The notes under the pieces are model-generated. The model was not told the origin of the DNA. It worked only from the letters and a program-made list of their open reading frames with translations, and ran no database searches. From DASVLX01 sp036384655 (lineage in GTDB: Bacteria > Actinomycetota > Actinomycetes > Mycobacteriales > Pseudonocardiaceae), in the NCBI GenBank assembly GCA_036384655.1, contig DASVLX010000032.1, forward strand, positions 1 through 59,358: DNA of 59,358 nt, written 5' to 3'. The position numbers were made by a program, and so were the translations under genes. This document shows positions 23,386 to 32,251 of this stretch, in pieces. Every line of letters starts with the position of its first letter. Within the stretch, counting starts at the first letter, position 1.

Positions 23386-25695
23386 GTGAGTCAGGACGTG
23401 GAACCCGGCGTTGTCTGGGGAGCGGAGCAGCCGTCATCGGAACGGCCACCGTCCGCGACCCGCCGGGTGCGCGCACGTCTGGCCAGGCGCATCACCGCCC
23501 AGCGTGCCGCTCCCGTCAAACAGGTCCTGGAGCCATTGGCCGCCGTGCACTGCGGCATGCACCCGGGCGCGGACCTCGTTCTGCTGCAGCATGCCTACGA
23601 CGTCGCCGAGACCCTGCACCGGGACCAGCGGCGCAAGTCCGGTGACCCGTACATCACCCACCCGCTCGCGGTGGCCACGATCCTCGCCGAGCTGGGCATG
23701 GACACCACCACGCTGGTCGCGGCGCTGCTGCATGACACCGTCGAGGACACCGACTACTCGGTCGAGGAGCTGACGGCCGACTTCGGCGAGGAGGTCGCGT
23801 ACCTGGTCGACGGCGTGACCAAGCTCGACAAGGTGCGACTGGGCACGGCCGCCGAGGCCGAGACCATCCGCAAGATGATCATCGCGATGGCCCGTGACCC
23901 TCGGGTGCTGGTGATCAAGCTGGCCGACCGCCTGCACAACATGCGCACCATGCGGTTCCTACCGCCGGAGAAGCAGGCGCGGAAGGCCAAGGAGACCCTG
24001 GAGGTGCTGGCCCCGCTGGCGCACCGGCTGGGCATGGCCACCGTCAAATGGGAGCTTGAGGACCTGGCGTTCGCCATCCTGGAGCCGAAGAAGTACGACG
24101 AGATCGTCCGGCTGGTGGCCAACCGAACGCCGTCCCGGGACACCTACCTGCGCCAGGTGATCGCCGAGCTGTCCACCCAACTGGCGGCTGCGCGGATCGA
24201 GGCGAAGGTCGAGGGCCGGCCCAAGCACTACTACTCGATCCACCAGAAGATGATCGTCCGCGGCCGCGACTTCGACGACATCCACGACCTGGTCGGCGTG
24301 CGGATCCTGGTCAACGACGTGCGGGACTGCTACGCCGTCATGGGCGTGGTGCACTCGCTGTGGCAGCCGATGCCCGGCCGGTTCAAGGACTACATCGCGC
24401 AGCCCCGGTTCGGCGTGTACCAGTCCCTGCACACCACGGTGATCGGCCCGGAGGGCAAGCCGCTGGAGGTGCAGATCCGGACCCACGAGATGCACCGCAC
24501 CGCCGAGTACGGCATCGCCGCGCACTGGCGCTACAAGGAGACCAAGGGCACCCACGCCGGCAAGGCCGTCGACATCGACGAGATGGCCTGGATGCGGCAG
24601 TTGCTCGACTGGCAGCGGGAGGCGGCCGACCCCAGCGAGTTCCTGGAGTCGCTGCGTTACGACCTGGCCAGCCGGGAGATCTTCGTCTTCACGCCGAAGG
24701 GCGATGTGGTGACCCTGCCGACCGGTTCGACACCGGTCGACTTCGCCTACGCGGTGCACACCGAGGTCGGGCACCGCTGCATCGGCGCCCGGGTCAACGG
24801 CCGGCTGGTCGCGCTGGAACGCAAGCTGGAGAACGGCGAGGTCGTCGAGATCTTCACCTCGAAGGCCGGGGGAGCGGGTCCCAGCCGCGACTGGCTGTCG
24901 TTCGTGGCCTCGCCGCGCGCCAAGACCAAGATCAAGCAGTGGTTCGCCAAGGAGCGCCGCGAAGAGGCGATCGAGGCCGGCAAGGACGCGATCAACCGGG
25001 AGGTCCGCCGGGTCGGGCTGCCGTTGCAGCGCCTGGTGTCGGCGGACTCGATGACCGCGCTGGCCCGCGAACTGCGTTACGCCGACGTCAGCACGATGTA
25101 CGCGGCGATCGGCGAGGGCCAGTTGTCCGCCCGGCATGTCGTGCAGCGGCTGGTCGCCTTCCTCGGTGGTGTCGAGCATGCCGAGGACGAACTGGCCGAG
25201 CGCGCCACGCCGTCCACGGTCACCCGGCGGCGGGGGACCGGCGAGGCGGGCGTGGTGGTCAAGGGCACCAGTGACGTCTGGATCAAGCTGGCCCGCTGCT
25301 GCACGCCGGTGCCCGGCGACGAGATCCTCGGCTTCGTCACCCGCGGCGGTGGCGTGAGCGTGCACCGCACCGACTGCACCAACGCCGACGACCTGCGGTC
25401 CACGCCGGAACGGCTGGTCGAGGTGGAGTGGGCGCCGTCGGCCTCGTCGGTGTTCCTGGTCGCGATCCAGGTGGAGGCGCTGGATCGGCACCGGCTGCTG
25501 TCGGATGTGACGAAGGTGCTCGCCGACGAGAAGGTGAACATCCTGTCCGCGACCGTGGCTACCAGCCGGGACCGGGTGGCGGTGAGCAGGTTCTCGTTCG
25601 AGATGGGCGACCCGAAGCACCTCGGCCATGTGCTCAAGGCCGTGCGCAGCGTCGAGGGCGTCTACGACGTCTACCGGGTGACCTCGGCCAACTGA
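23386..25695 (+). CDS. relA: Bifunctional (p)ppGpp synthetase/hydrolase (RelA/SpoT homologue)
   Basis: 769 aa from GTG 23386 (MSQDVEPGVVWG). A GTG at 23338 is in frame but has no ribosome site. It makes and degrades the stringent-response alarmone. Domains in order: HD hydrolase (YITHPLAVATILAELGMD, LLHDTVEDTDYS, LADRLHNMRTM), the RelA_SpoT synthetase (KVEGRPKHYYSIHQKMIVRG; VRILVNDVRDCYAVMGVVHS; FGVYQSLHTTVIGPEGKPLE), TGS (EIFVFTPKGDVVTLPTGSTP), a helical/CC region with WIKLARCCTPVPGDEILGFV, and a C-terminal ACT domain. Both the HD motif and the synthetase residues look intact, so bifunctional. The 3' end overlaps the convergent GT87 gene by 25 bp. Confidence 0.97.
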   Translation: MSQDVEPGVVWGAEQPSSERPPSATRRVRARLARRITAQRAAPVKQVLEPLAAVHCGMHPGADLVLLQHAYDVAETLHRDQRRKSGDPYITHPLAVATILAELGMDTTTLVAALLHDTVEDTDYSVEELTADFGEEVAYLVDGVTKLDKVRLGTAAEAETIRKMIIAMARDPRVLVIKLADRLHNMRTMRFLPPEKQARKAKETLEVLAPLAHRLGMATVKWELEDLAFAILEPKKYDEIVRLVANRTPSRDTYLRQVIAELSTQLAAARIEAKVEGRPKHYYSIHQKMIVRGRDFDDIHDLVGVRILVNDVRDCYAVMGVVHSLWQPMPGRFKDYIAQPRFGVYQSLHTTVIGPEGKPLEVQIRTHEMHRTAEYGIAAHWRYKETKGTHAGKAVDIDEMAWMRQLLDWQREAADPSEFLESLRYDLASREIFVFTPKGDVVTLPTGSTPVDFAYAVHTEVGHRCIGARVNGRLVALERKLENGEVVEIFTSKAGGAGPSRDWLSFVASPRAKTKIKQWFAKERREEAIEAGKDAINREVRRVGLPLQRLVSADSMTALARELRYADVSTMYAAIGEGQLSARHVVQRLVAFLGGVEHAEDELAERATPSTVTRRRGTGEAGVVVKGTSDVWIKLARCCTPVPGDEILGFVTRGGGVSVHRTDCTNADDLRSTPERLVEVEWAPSASSVFLVAIQVEALDRHRLLSDVTKVLADEKVNILSATVATSRDRVAVSRFSFEMGDPKHLGHVLKAVRSVEGVYDVYRVTSAN

Positions 25696-27017
25696 CCCGG
25701 CGGATCCCGGTGTGCCGAGCCGTGTGCGCGGTGCGCCAGCACGGCGACGGCGACCAGCAGCAGGATCCCAAACCAGGTGAACACGTTGCCGAACAGGTGC
25801 TGCCAGGGTGTCCAGGACAGTTCGCGGCCGCCGCCATTGGGCAGTAGCCACAGCGGCGTGCAAACGAACACCAGGACGCCGATGGCCGTCAACACCGCCG
25901 CCCACCACGACCGCTCGCGCACCGCGATGATCCCGAGCGAAACGAGCAGCGGCGCTGCCCACACCCAGTGATGTGACCATGACTCCGGTGAGATCAACAA
26001 TCCGGCCACGGCGATGGCGCCGAGCGCCAGCGAGGTCCGGCCGGCGGCGAGCGCCCGCCAGGCCGCCAGCGCGGCGACCGCGATCGCCAGCACCGCCAGG
26101 GCCAGCCACAACTCGGTCCGCGTCGGCGGGATCAGGCCGAACCTGGCCAGCGCGCCCATCAGGGACTGGTTGTCGGCGTAGGGGGTGGCGCCGATCCGGG
26201 CGGTATGGCCGAGCACTCGGGTCCAGAAGTCGATCGAGTCGCCGGGCGCGAACAGGAACCCCAGCCCGGCGGCGGCCAGGAACGCCGCCACCGCGCGCGG
26301 TGTCGCCCACCGGTCGCGCCGGTCCAGCAACAGGAACAGCACGAACACCGCCGGCGTGAGCTTGATGGCGGCGGCCACGCCGACCAGCAGGCCACGGCAT
26401 CGCCTGCCGTACCAGCGGTCGGGGGAGGCCAGGCAGTCCACGGCGACCAAGGTCATGAGGATGATGTTGATCTGACCGAAGTACAGATTCTCCCGGACCG
26501 GTTCGAGTAGCAAGGACGCGGGCACCACCAGGAGCAGCGCCAGCGAAAGCCGCAGGCCGGAGAGCCGGACCCGATCCGCCCTGAGAACAAAGGCCACGAC
26601 CACGACCAGCAGGCCGAGACTGCCCACTGTGATGATCTCGGCGGCGAGCCAGAAGGGCACGAGCGCCAGCGGAGAGAACACGATCGCGGCGAACGGCGGA
26701 TAGGTGAACGGCAGCGGGCCGTAGCCGGGTTCCCACGGGAACGGGCCGTAGAGATCGGCACCTGACAACCAGAACTGGCCGCCGTAGCGGTAAACGGCGA
26801 GGTCGACGAGGTAGAAGTGATAGCCGACCGTGCCCGGCTCGGCATGCCTGAGCAGCGCTAACAGGAACCCCAGGATGGCCAGATTGACCGCGGCGAGGAC
26901 CGTCACCGCCCCGATCAACACCGGCCGTCTCAACCGAGGCCGGTTCGGCGGCGGGTGGTGATTGGGTGGTCGGGCGTCGGGTTCGGGACGCCCGTCGGGT
27001 CTCCGAACGGTGTCCAA
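25671..27017 (-). CDS. GT87-family polyprenol-phosphate-mannose glycosyltransferase, copy A
   Basis: 448 aa if TTG 27017 is used; the start is uncertain and the first 30 residues (Pro/Arg-rich) may not be translated. Multispanning membrane enzyme of the PimE/alpha-1,2-mannosyltransferase type, acting outside the membrane on lipid-linked mannose. It shows the catalytic loop LVDLAVYRYGGQFWLSGADL after TM1 (Asp as base), then LPFTYPPFAAIVFSPLALVP, GQINIILMTLVAVDCLASPD, IKLTPAVFVLFLLLDRRDRW and ISPESWSHHWVW, all typical. About ten TM segments. It lies 66 bp downstream of copy B, so probably one operon SDR-GT87B-GT87A. Confidence 0.85.
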   Translation of the reverse strand: MDTVRRPDGRPEPDARPPNHHPPPNRPRLRRPVLIGAVTVLAAVNLAILGFLLALLRHAEPGTVGYHFYLVDLAVYRYGGQFWLSGADLYGPFPWEPGYGPLPFTYPPFAAIVFSPLALVPFWLAAEIITVGSLGLLVVVVAFVLRADRVRLSGLRLSLALLLVVPASLLLEPVRENLYFGQINIILMTLVAVDCLASPDRWYGRRCRGLLVGVAAAIKLTPAVFVLFLLLDRRDRWATPRAVAAFLAAAGLGFLFAPGDSIDFWTRVLGHTARIGATPYADNQSLMGALARFGLIPPTRTELWLALAVLAIAVAALAAWRALAAGRTSLALGAIAVAGLLISPESWSHHWVWAAPLLVSLGIIAVRERSWWAAVLTAIGVLVFVCTPLWLLPNGGGRELSWTPWQHLFGNVFTWFGILLLVAVAVLAHRAHGSAHRDPPGQLAEVTR

Positions 27018-27083
27018 GATCTCAGTCCGCAGTCTGTCGTCGATGGCTTCCGCGCGATCGGTTACGCGCCGTGAGCGACGACG

Positions 27084-28391
27084 TTACCCTATGATCTCCG
27101 CGAACCGGGCGGGCTCGGCGAATCGGGCGTGTCGTGCCGGCCGGATCGCCACCACGGCCACGGTCACCAGGGCCGCGAGGCCGAACCACACATAGGCGTC
27201 GCCGAGCAGGTGCTGCCACCACGACCAGGACAGTTCGTGTTCGCCGCCGTGCGGCACCCACCATTCCGGGCTGAGCGCGAACACCACCGCCCCGACGGCC
27301 GTCAACACGGCGGCCCAGGTGGCCCGTTCCCGCACCGCGACGATCGCCAGGCTGAGTAGCAGTGGCACCACCCATACCCAGTGATGGGACCAGGACACCG
27401 GTGAGATCAACAGCTCCGCGAGGGCGGTGATGCCAAGCGCCAGCGAGGTCCTGCCGGTTCCCAGGCACCGGCGGATCGCGACCGCGGTGATCCCGAGCAC
27501 CAGCACCGCCAGGACCAGCCAGAGCCCGGTTCGCCACTGCTCCGGCAGACCGAACCTGGCCAGCACGCCCGTGATCGACTGGTTGGAGGTGTAGACGGGA
27601 TTGCCGATGCGGTCGGTCTGGCCGAGCACGGTGGTCCAGTAGGCGATCGAGTCGCGGGTGGCGAGCAGGAACGCCAGGCCGGTGGCGGCCAGGAACGCGC
27701 CGGCCGCGCGCAGCGCCCCACCCAGTGTCGATCCCAGTGTCGATCTCACCGTCGATCGCGCGGCCGGCGAGCGGTCCCTGTCGAGCAGCAGGAACAGCAC
27801 GAACACGGCCGGCGTGAGCTTGATGGCGGCGGCCAGTCCGATCAACACACCCCGGTACCGCCGGCCGTAACGGCCGTCCCGCGCCACAAGGCAGTCGACG
27901 GCGACCATGGCCATCAGCACGATGTTGATCTGGCCGTTGTCGATGTTGGCGCGGACCGGTTCGAACAGCATGGCGGCGGGAGCCGCCACCAGCAGCGCCA
28001 CAGTCAGCCAGGCACCGGCCGGCCGGATCCGGTCCGCACGCAGCACGAGCGCCACCACCAGCACGACCAGGCCGAGGCTGACCACCGTGAGGATGACCCC
28101 GGCCAGCCAGAAGTGAACCATCGCCAGCGGGGACAACACGATCGCGGCGAACGGCGGATAGGTGAACGGCAGGGCGCCACCGCCGAGCAGCGGCGGCAGG
28201 GGACCGTACAGATTGCCGCCGTCCAACCACATCCGGGAGCCGAGCCGGTAGACGTCGAGATCGATGAGGCTGATACCGAAGCTGCCGAAGCCGTGCCGGG
28301 CGTGCGCCATCGCCACGAACAACACGCCCAGCACCGCCAGGTTCAGCACGACCAGCGCCACGGTGACCCGGGTCAGTACCCGCCGAGACAT
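27084..28391 (-). CDS. GT87-family polyprenol-phosphate-mannose glycosyltransferase, copy B
   Basis: 435 aa from ATG 28391; a GTG at 28433 in the same frame is an alternative that would add 14 basic residues. Paralogue of copy A with the same block order: SLIDLDVYRLGSRMWLDGGN (catalytic Asp), LPFTYPPFAAIVLSPLAM, GQINIVLMAMVAVDCLVARD, IKLTPAVFVLFLLLDRDRSP, ISPVSWSHHWVWVVPLLLSL. It differs from A by a Ser/Thr/Gly-rich insert around residue 215 (STVRSTLGSTLGGALR). It follows the SDR stop by 53 bp. Two adjacent copies suggest sequential addition of two alpha-mannose residues to one glycolipid or glycan; that is inference. Confidence 0.85.
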   Translation of the reverse strand: MSRRVLTRVTVALVVLNLAVLGVLFVAMAHARHGFGSFGISLIDLDVYRLGSRMWLDGGNLYGPLPPLLGGGALPFTYPPFAAIVLSPLAMVHFWLAGVILTVVSLGLVVLVVALVLRADRIRPAGAWLTVALLVAAPAAMLFEPVRANIDNGQINIVLMAMVAVDCLVARDGRYGRRYRGVLIGLAAAIKLTPAVFVLFLLLDRDRSPAARSTVRSTLGSTLGGALRAAGAFLAATGLAFLLATRDSIAYWTTVLGQTDRIGNPVYTSNQSITGVLARFGLPEQWRTGLWLVLAVLVLGITAVAIRRCLGTGRTSLALGITALAELLISPVSWSHHWVWVVPLLLSLAIVAVRERATWAAVLTAVGAVVFALSPEWWVPHGGEHELSWSWWQHLLGDAYVWFGLAALVTVAVVAIRPARHARFAEPARFAEIIG

Positions 28392-28444
28392 GTGCTGCGA
28401 GACGCGCCGTGGGATCCGGCGCAGCCACCGCACCCGGGCCGCGC

Positions 28445-29380
28445 TCAGTGTTGGGCGGGAACGGCCTGGTTCGGTCGATTCAGCGTCGGGAAGGTGACGC
28501 CGGTCAGCTCCTCTGACAACGTCCACAGCTTCTTCGCGGCCTCCGGGTCGCTGGCCTCCGACGATCGGCCGACCAGTGCGGGCCCGCCGCGCATCTCCCC
28601 CAACCCGCCGGGGCCGACGAAGCTGGCGCCGGGCAGATCCTGGGTGGCAGCGTACAACGTGGGCAGCGTGCCGGTTCTGCTGTCCGTGGCGATGACCCGG
28701 TTGCCGACCCACAACGCCAGGCGGCGCGCCGCGTTGGCGTCGTGGCCCTGCAGGCCGGTGGAGGAGTAGCCAGGGTGTGCGGCGAGGGCCCGCACCGACG
28801 ATCCCGCGGCGGTGAGCCGGCGCTGCAGTTCAAGGATGAACAGCAGGTTGGCCAGCTTGGACTGCGAGTAGGCGACGGTCGGGCTGTACTCGCCGGTCAG
28901 GTTCGGGTTCTCGAAGTTGATGCCCCGGGACCCCCGGTGCAGCGCCGACGACAGGCTCACGACCCGGTCGGTGATATGCGGCAGCAGCAGGTTGGTGAGC
29001 GCGAAGTGGCCGAGATGGTTCGTGCCGAACTGCGTCTCGAAGCCGTCCTTGGTGCGGCCCTCCGCGACGTGCATGAGCCCGGCATTGTTGATCAGCACGT
29101 CGAGATCGCCCTGCCAGTTCGAGGCGAACTCGCGGATCGAGGCGAGATCGGCCAGGTCGAGGCGGCGGACCTCCAAGTCGCCCCCGCGCTCGCTACCGGG
29201 GTTCGTGATGGTGTTGACCGCGGCCCTGCCGCGATCAACGCTCCGCACGGCGAGGACGACGTGCGCGCCGGCATGCGCGAGGGCGTCGACGGCGGCGAGG
29301 CCGAGGCCGCTGTTCGCGCCGGTGACGACGAACGTGCGACCCGTCTGGTCGGGCAGCTTGCTCGCGTTCCAGGTTGTCAT
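28445..29380 (-). CDS. Short-chain dehydrogenase/reductase
   Basis: 311 aa from ATG 29380. NAD(P)-dependent oxidoreductase of the retinol-dehydrogenase/WWOX-like group. The cofactor motif is VVTGANSGLGLAAVDALA, NNAG occurs in VLINNAGLMHVAEG, the catalytic Ser in VVSLSSALHRG, and Tyr-x3-Lys in VAYSQSKLANLLFILELQRR. Arg in AVRSVDRGRAAV after strand 2 favours NADP. It diverges from a TetR gene across a repeat-bearing intergenic region, so it is probably the TetR target. The substrate is unknown. Confidence 0.9.
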   Translation of the reverse strand: MTTWNASKLPDQTGRTFVVTGANSGLGLAAVDALAHAGAHVVLAVRSVDRGRAAVNTITNPGSERGGDLEVRRLDLADLASIREFASNWQGDLDVLINNAGLMHVAEGRTKDGFETQFGTNHLGHFALTNLLLPHITDRVVSLSSALHRGSRGINFENPNLTGEYSPTVAYSQSKLANLLFILELQRRLTAAGSSVRALAAHPGYSSTGLQGHDANAARRLALWVGNRVIATDSRTGTLPTLYAATQDLPGASFVGPGGLGEMRGGPALVGRSSEASDPEAAKKLWTLSEELTGVTFPTLNRPNQAVPAQH

Positions 29381-29423
29381 GGCGCCCCAATGTATGCAGT
29401 GTCAACATTGTTGTCAATGATCA

Positions 29424-29456
29424 CAATGTGTGCGCTGGTCACCAATGTGTGCGCTG
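29424..29456. promoter_or_regulatory. Direct repeats between SDR and TetR genes
   Basis: Two identical 14-bp copies of CAATGTGTGCGCTG (29424-29437 and 29443-29456), 19 bp apart, flanked by ATTGTTGTCAAT at 29407-29418. They occupy the divergent promoter region upstream of the TetR start at 29483 and are the best candidate operator for the TetR-type repressor. Confidence 0.5.
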
Positions 29457-29482
29457 ACAACATCACGGATAGGCTACCCACT

Positions 29483-30070
29483 ATGTGCGCTCGCTACCAT
29501 CATGGCGATCTGCGGGCGGCGTTGCTGGTTCGCGCGGAGCGGACTCTCCGGGAGAAGGGCCTGTCCGCGCTGTCGCTGCGGGAACTCGCCCGCGATCTTG
29601 GCGTCAGCAATGCCGCGCCGAGCAGGCATTTCCGGGACAAGCAGGCCCTGCTCGACGCGCTGGCGCTGACCGGATTCGAGCGGCTGATCGGCACGCTGGA
29701 GGCATCGCAGCGGGAGGGCGAGTCGTTCGCGCGGCGGCTGCGCGCGCTGGGCCGCGCCTACGCCGGCTTCGCGGTCGCGAATCCCGCACTGCTCGACATG
29801 ATGTACGCGGCGAAACATCATTCGGCGGCCTCGGACTCGGTGCTCGCGGCCGGTAGCAAGCTCGCCGCGATCCCGGAGGCGTTGATCACGGAGGGCCAAC
29901 ACGCTGCTGTCGTCCGCGCGGGCGACCCCGAACGGCTGGCGCTGGGGGCGTTCAGCGCCGTGCACGGTTACGTGAGCCTGTTGACCAGCGGCATGATCCG
30001 TCCCGAACTCGCCCCGTACGGGCTGGACGAGGTGATCGAACAGGTCCTCCGCGGCCTGCGCCCGGACTAG
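29483..30070 (+). CDS. TetR/AcrR-family transcriptional regulator
   Basis: 195 aa. ATG 29483 begins MCARYHHGDLRAALLVRAER, the usual family start; the open frame continues upstream to 28742 only because it is a shadow of the SDR gene. The HTH is LSLRELARDLGVSNAAPSRH followed by FRDKQALLDALAL. The C-terminal TetR_C_33-like ligand domain is helical (LRALGRAYAGFAVANPALLD, MMYAAKHH). It is divergent from the SDR gene with direct repeats between the two, consistent with autorepression and control of the SDR-GT87 genes. Confidence 0.9.
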   Translation: MCARYHHGDLRAALLVRAERTLREKGLSALSLRELARDLGVSNAAPSRHFRDKQALLDALALTGFERLIGTLEASQREGESFARRLRALGRAYAGFAVANPALLDMMYAAKHHSAASDSVLAAGSKLAAIPEALITEGQHAAVVRAGDPERLALGAFSAVHGYVSLLTSGMIRPELAPYGLDEVIEQVLRGLRPD

Positions 30071-30102
30071 TCAGTCCTTCCGGGCACCTCGCCACGGGTC
30101 CG

Positions 30103-30585
30103 CTACTCGCGGTTCGCGTCATCCGGCCACACGACCGTCACGGGCAGGTCCCGTTCGTGTGCGGCCGCGACGACGTCGGCGGTGCCGGCATATCCGCCGG
30201 AAGGCTGGCCGTCCCACACCGCGATCAGCGCGTCCACGGTCGACAGGACCTGCTCGCTGGCGGCCATGTAGGCATCGGCGTTGGAACGCGCGAACGGCAT
30301 CGTCCGTACCACGCTCGCCCTACGGAGTAGCTCGTCGAACTCGGCCGCGTTGTCGGGTTTGACCTTACGTTCGCGATAGTCGGCGGCCGGCAGGACTACC
30401 TCCACCGCTCCGCCCAGGTCGAGTACGGCCCGTGCGAACACCTGGTCAGCGCCGCGTGCCAGGCATGTCACCCCGATGAGGTCGGCCGGGCGATACGGGT
30501 CGAGTGCGGCTCGAATCGCCGCCGCGACCAGCGGAACACTCCCCCCGGTGAGATTGGAATGCCCGGTGATCCCAATGCGCGGCAC
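30103..30585 (-). CDS. SLOG/Rossmann-fold nucleotide-binding-type protein
   Basis: 160 aa from GTG 30585, chosen because GAGAGGAAC lies just upstream and VPRIGITGHSNL is the natural first strand; the longer frame overlaps the upstream gene. It is a SLOG (DprA/LOG-like) fold: RIGITGHSNLTGGSV, then IGVTCLARGADQVFARAVLD, VLPAADYRERK, a dinucleotide-type acidic region and VDALIAVWDGQPSGGYAGTA with the glycine-rich phosphate loop, ending DLPVTVVWPDD. SLOG proteins bind nucleotides or nucleotide-derived signals. It starts 11 bp after the stop of the XRE gene, so co-transcribed with it. A signal-sensing partner of that regulator is possible. Confidence 0.75.
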   Translation of the reverse strand: MPRIGITGHSNLTGGSVPLVAAAIRAALDPYRPADLIGVTCLARGADQVFARAVLDLGGAVEVVLPAADYRERKVKPDNAAEFDELLRRASVVRTMPFARSNADAYMAASEQVLSTVDALIAVWDGQPSGGYAGTADVVAAAHERDLPVTVVWPDDANRE

Positions 30586-30595
30586 GTCGTTCCTC

Positions 30596-31987
30596 TCACA
30601 TCCTGCTGAGGTCTTCGATCGCGGCACGGGCGTCCCGAATCACTGGGACGGTGGCGTACCGCGCCGACTCCCTGCGGAAGTCTGCCAGCTTCACGCCGAC
30701 CCTGCCGCGAGCCAAGGGAGCCGCGACCGGCAGCACTTCTTTAATCAACAAGGCGGCTTGCTCCGGCTCTTGACTGATCAGATGCGTCCGCGCGAGTCCG
30801 ATCGTGTCGAACACGCGGTTGCGTACCAACTTGGGATCGCGAAGCACGAGCGCACGGCTGATGTGGCGCTCGGCCTGACGTGCCTGTTTGGTGGCATGGA
30901 GGGCGAGATCGCGGTAGCGGGCTCCAATCACCCCATGTAGCTCGGCGAGATCGAAGCTCCCGACCCACTGAGGTGGTTCGCTGCGGCTGATCTCAGCGAA
31001 ATGGTCTTCCGCTAGTTCGACCGTGCGGAGAAATGCTTGTACCTGTCCTTGCTGGGCATAGGCCCATGCCTCCCGTGTGGCCAACATCGCGCGAAGTCGA
31101 GGCGTGGCCGACCGTCGGGTGCCGAACTGCGCCAATTGGACGAGTTCAAGCCCGTCGTCGGGACGGTTCAGGTCGAAACACTGCCGACCCATTCCCGCCA
31201 GTACGACCGCAGCCAGTGCATCATCCCTGCCGATCTTGGCCAGTTGCACGGCCAGCGTGTAGTACCGCTGGGCGACGTGGTGGATGCCAGCATCCCAAGA
31301 CATTGACGCAGCGGTGTGGGCCAGTCGGGCTGTGGCCACCATGGCTCGTTCCGTCAATCTCCCGGCAGGCGCGTCCCGCAGCCGGCCAGCCGACTCTGAC
31401 AGTTGCGCGATCACGGCCTTCCGAGCGAGTACGCCGTTGCCGCTATTGCTCCAGCCGTGAAGCTGGTCCGCCAGGCTCTCCAAGGCGCTCACTTCTGGCG
31501 GTGTGAGAACAGACCCGCCAGAAGTCACCGATTCGCCTTCTGCCAGTGGATCCAGCCACCGGTGCAGCGGCCGAGTGAGCGCCGCACCGGTCAGCGCGGC
31601 GACCGCTTGTCGGCGGGTGGTGGCCAAGTCATCCCTCGCCATCTCGTCTGTCGCGGCAAGAACGGAACCACGATCCCAGTTGTCCGTCGCGGGAATCAAG
31701 AGAGAGGACTCGGGTCCGAAGCCGAGCTCGGCCTCGGTAGCAGCGAGCACAGCGCACAGAGCAGCGATGTGATGTTGGCGCGGTCGATGCACCACACCGC
31801 GTTCGATCTTGCCAAGGTGGCCGGCGTCGAACGCATACTCCCGGCCCTTGGCGTCGTGATCCGAGAGCCAGACTGCGACGGCTTCGGCCAGCTCCTCGCG
31901 CGACATGTGGCAACCGGATCCTTGGCGAGAAGGTGTCCGTTCGCGTACCCCGCGCAGACGGTCATTGGGTTGTTGGAGTTCAGTCAT
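30596..31987 (-). CDS. XRE-type HTH regulator with TPR-like C-terminal domain
   Basis: 463 aa from ATG 31987. The N-terminal HTH (about residues 8-80) includes RLRGVRERTPSR, MSREELAEAVAVWLSDHD and DAGHLGKIERGVVHRPRQHH. The remaining 350 residues are helical repeats resembling TPRs (AGRLTERAMVATARLAHTAA, YYTLAVQLAKIGRDDALAAV, RQAERHISRALVLRDPKLV). This regulator type is common next to actinobacterial RiPP clusters. It diverges from the lanthipeptide methyltransferase gene over a 264-bp intergenic region and is followed by the SLOG gene, so it is the likely cluster regulator. Confidence 0.85.
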   Translation of the reverse strand: MTELQQPNDRLRGVRERTPSRQGSGCHMSREELAEAVAVWLSDHDAKGREYAFDAGHLGKIERGVVHRPRQHHIAALCAVLAATEAELGFGPESSLLIPATDNWDRGSVLAATDEMARDDLATTRRQAVAALTGAALTRPLHRWLDPLAEGESVTSGGSVLTPPEVSALESLADQLHGWSNSGNGVLARKAVIAQLSESAGRLRDAPAGRLTERAMVATARLAHTAASMSWDAGIHHVAQRYYTLAVQLAKIGRDDALAAVVLAGMGRQCFDLNRPDDGLELVQLAQFGTRRSATPRLRAMLATREAWAYAQQGQVQAFLRTVELAEDHFAEISRSEPPQWVGSFDLAELHGVIGARYRDLALHATKQARQAERHISRALVLRDPKLVRNRVFDTIGLARTHLISQEPEQAALLIKEVLPVAAPLARGRVGVKLADFRRESARYATVPVIRDARAAIEDLSRM

Positions 31988-32251
31988 CGCTCGTTACTCC
32001 CCAGATCAGCGATTGAGTCGCCAGGATTCTTACTCCGCCATCTTCCCGCACCTTCCCGTGTAGTTCCCTCCGCACTGTTCAACGAGCCCGTCACACTCGG
32101 TGCCGTGCTGATCAGCATCCAGCGAGCCGTCGAGTGCCGCTTGCGAACGGCGCCGACGGGTCAGGATCGATACAGTGCGTCGAGCCCCTGGGCCTGTTCC
32201 CGGGACCGGCCGTGGGGGAGTCATCGGAGGACGTGACGTGAGGAAGTTTTC
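31988..32251. promoter_or_regulatory. Divergent intergenic region, XRE regulator / lanthipeptide cluster
   Basis: 264 bp between divergent starts. It must hold both promoters. I see no perfect palindrome. GTGAGGAAG at 32238-32246 is the ribosome site of the methyltransferase gene. No coding is apparent. Confidence 0.45.

Noticed and set aside
23959..26736. 925-codon minus-strand ORF
   Set aside because: Opposite relA in its first part and out of frame with the GT87 gene in the rest; high-GC third-position artefact.
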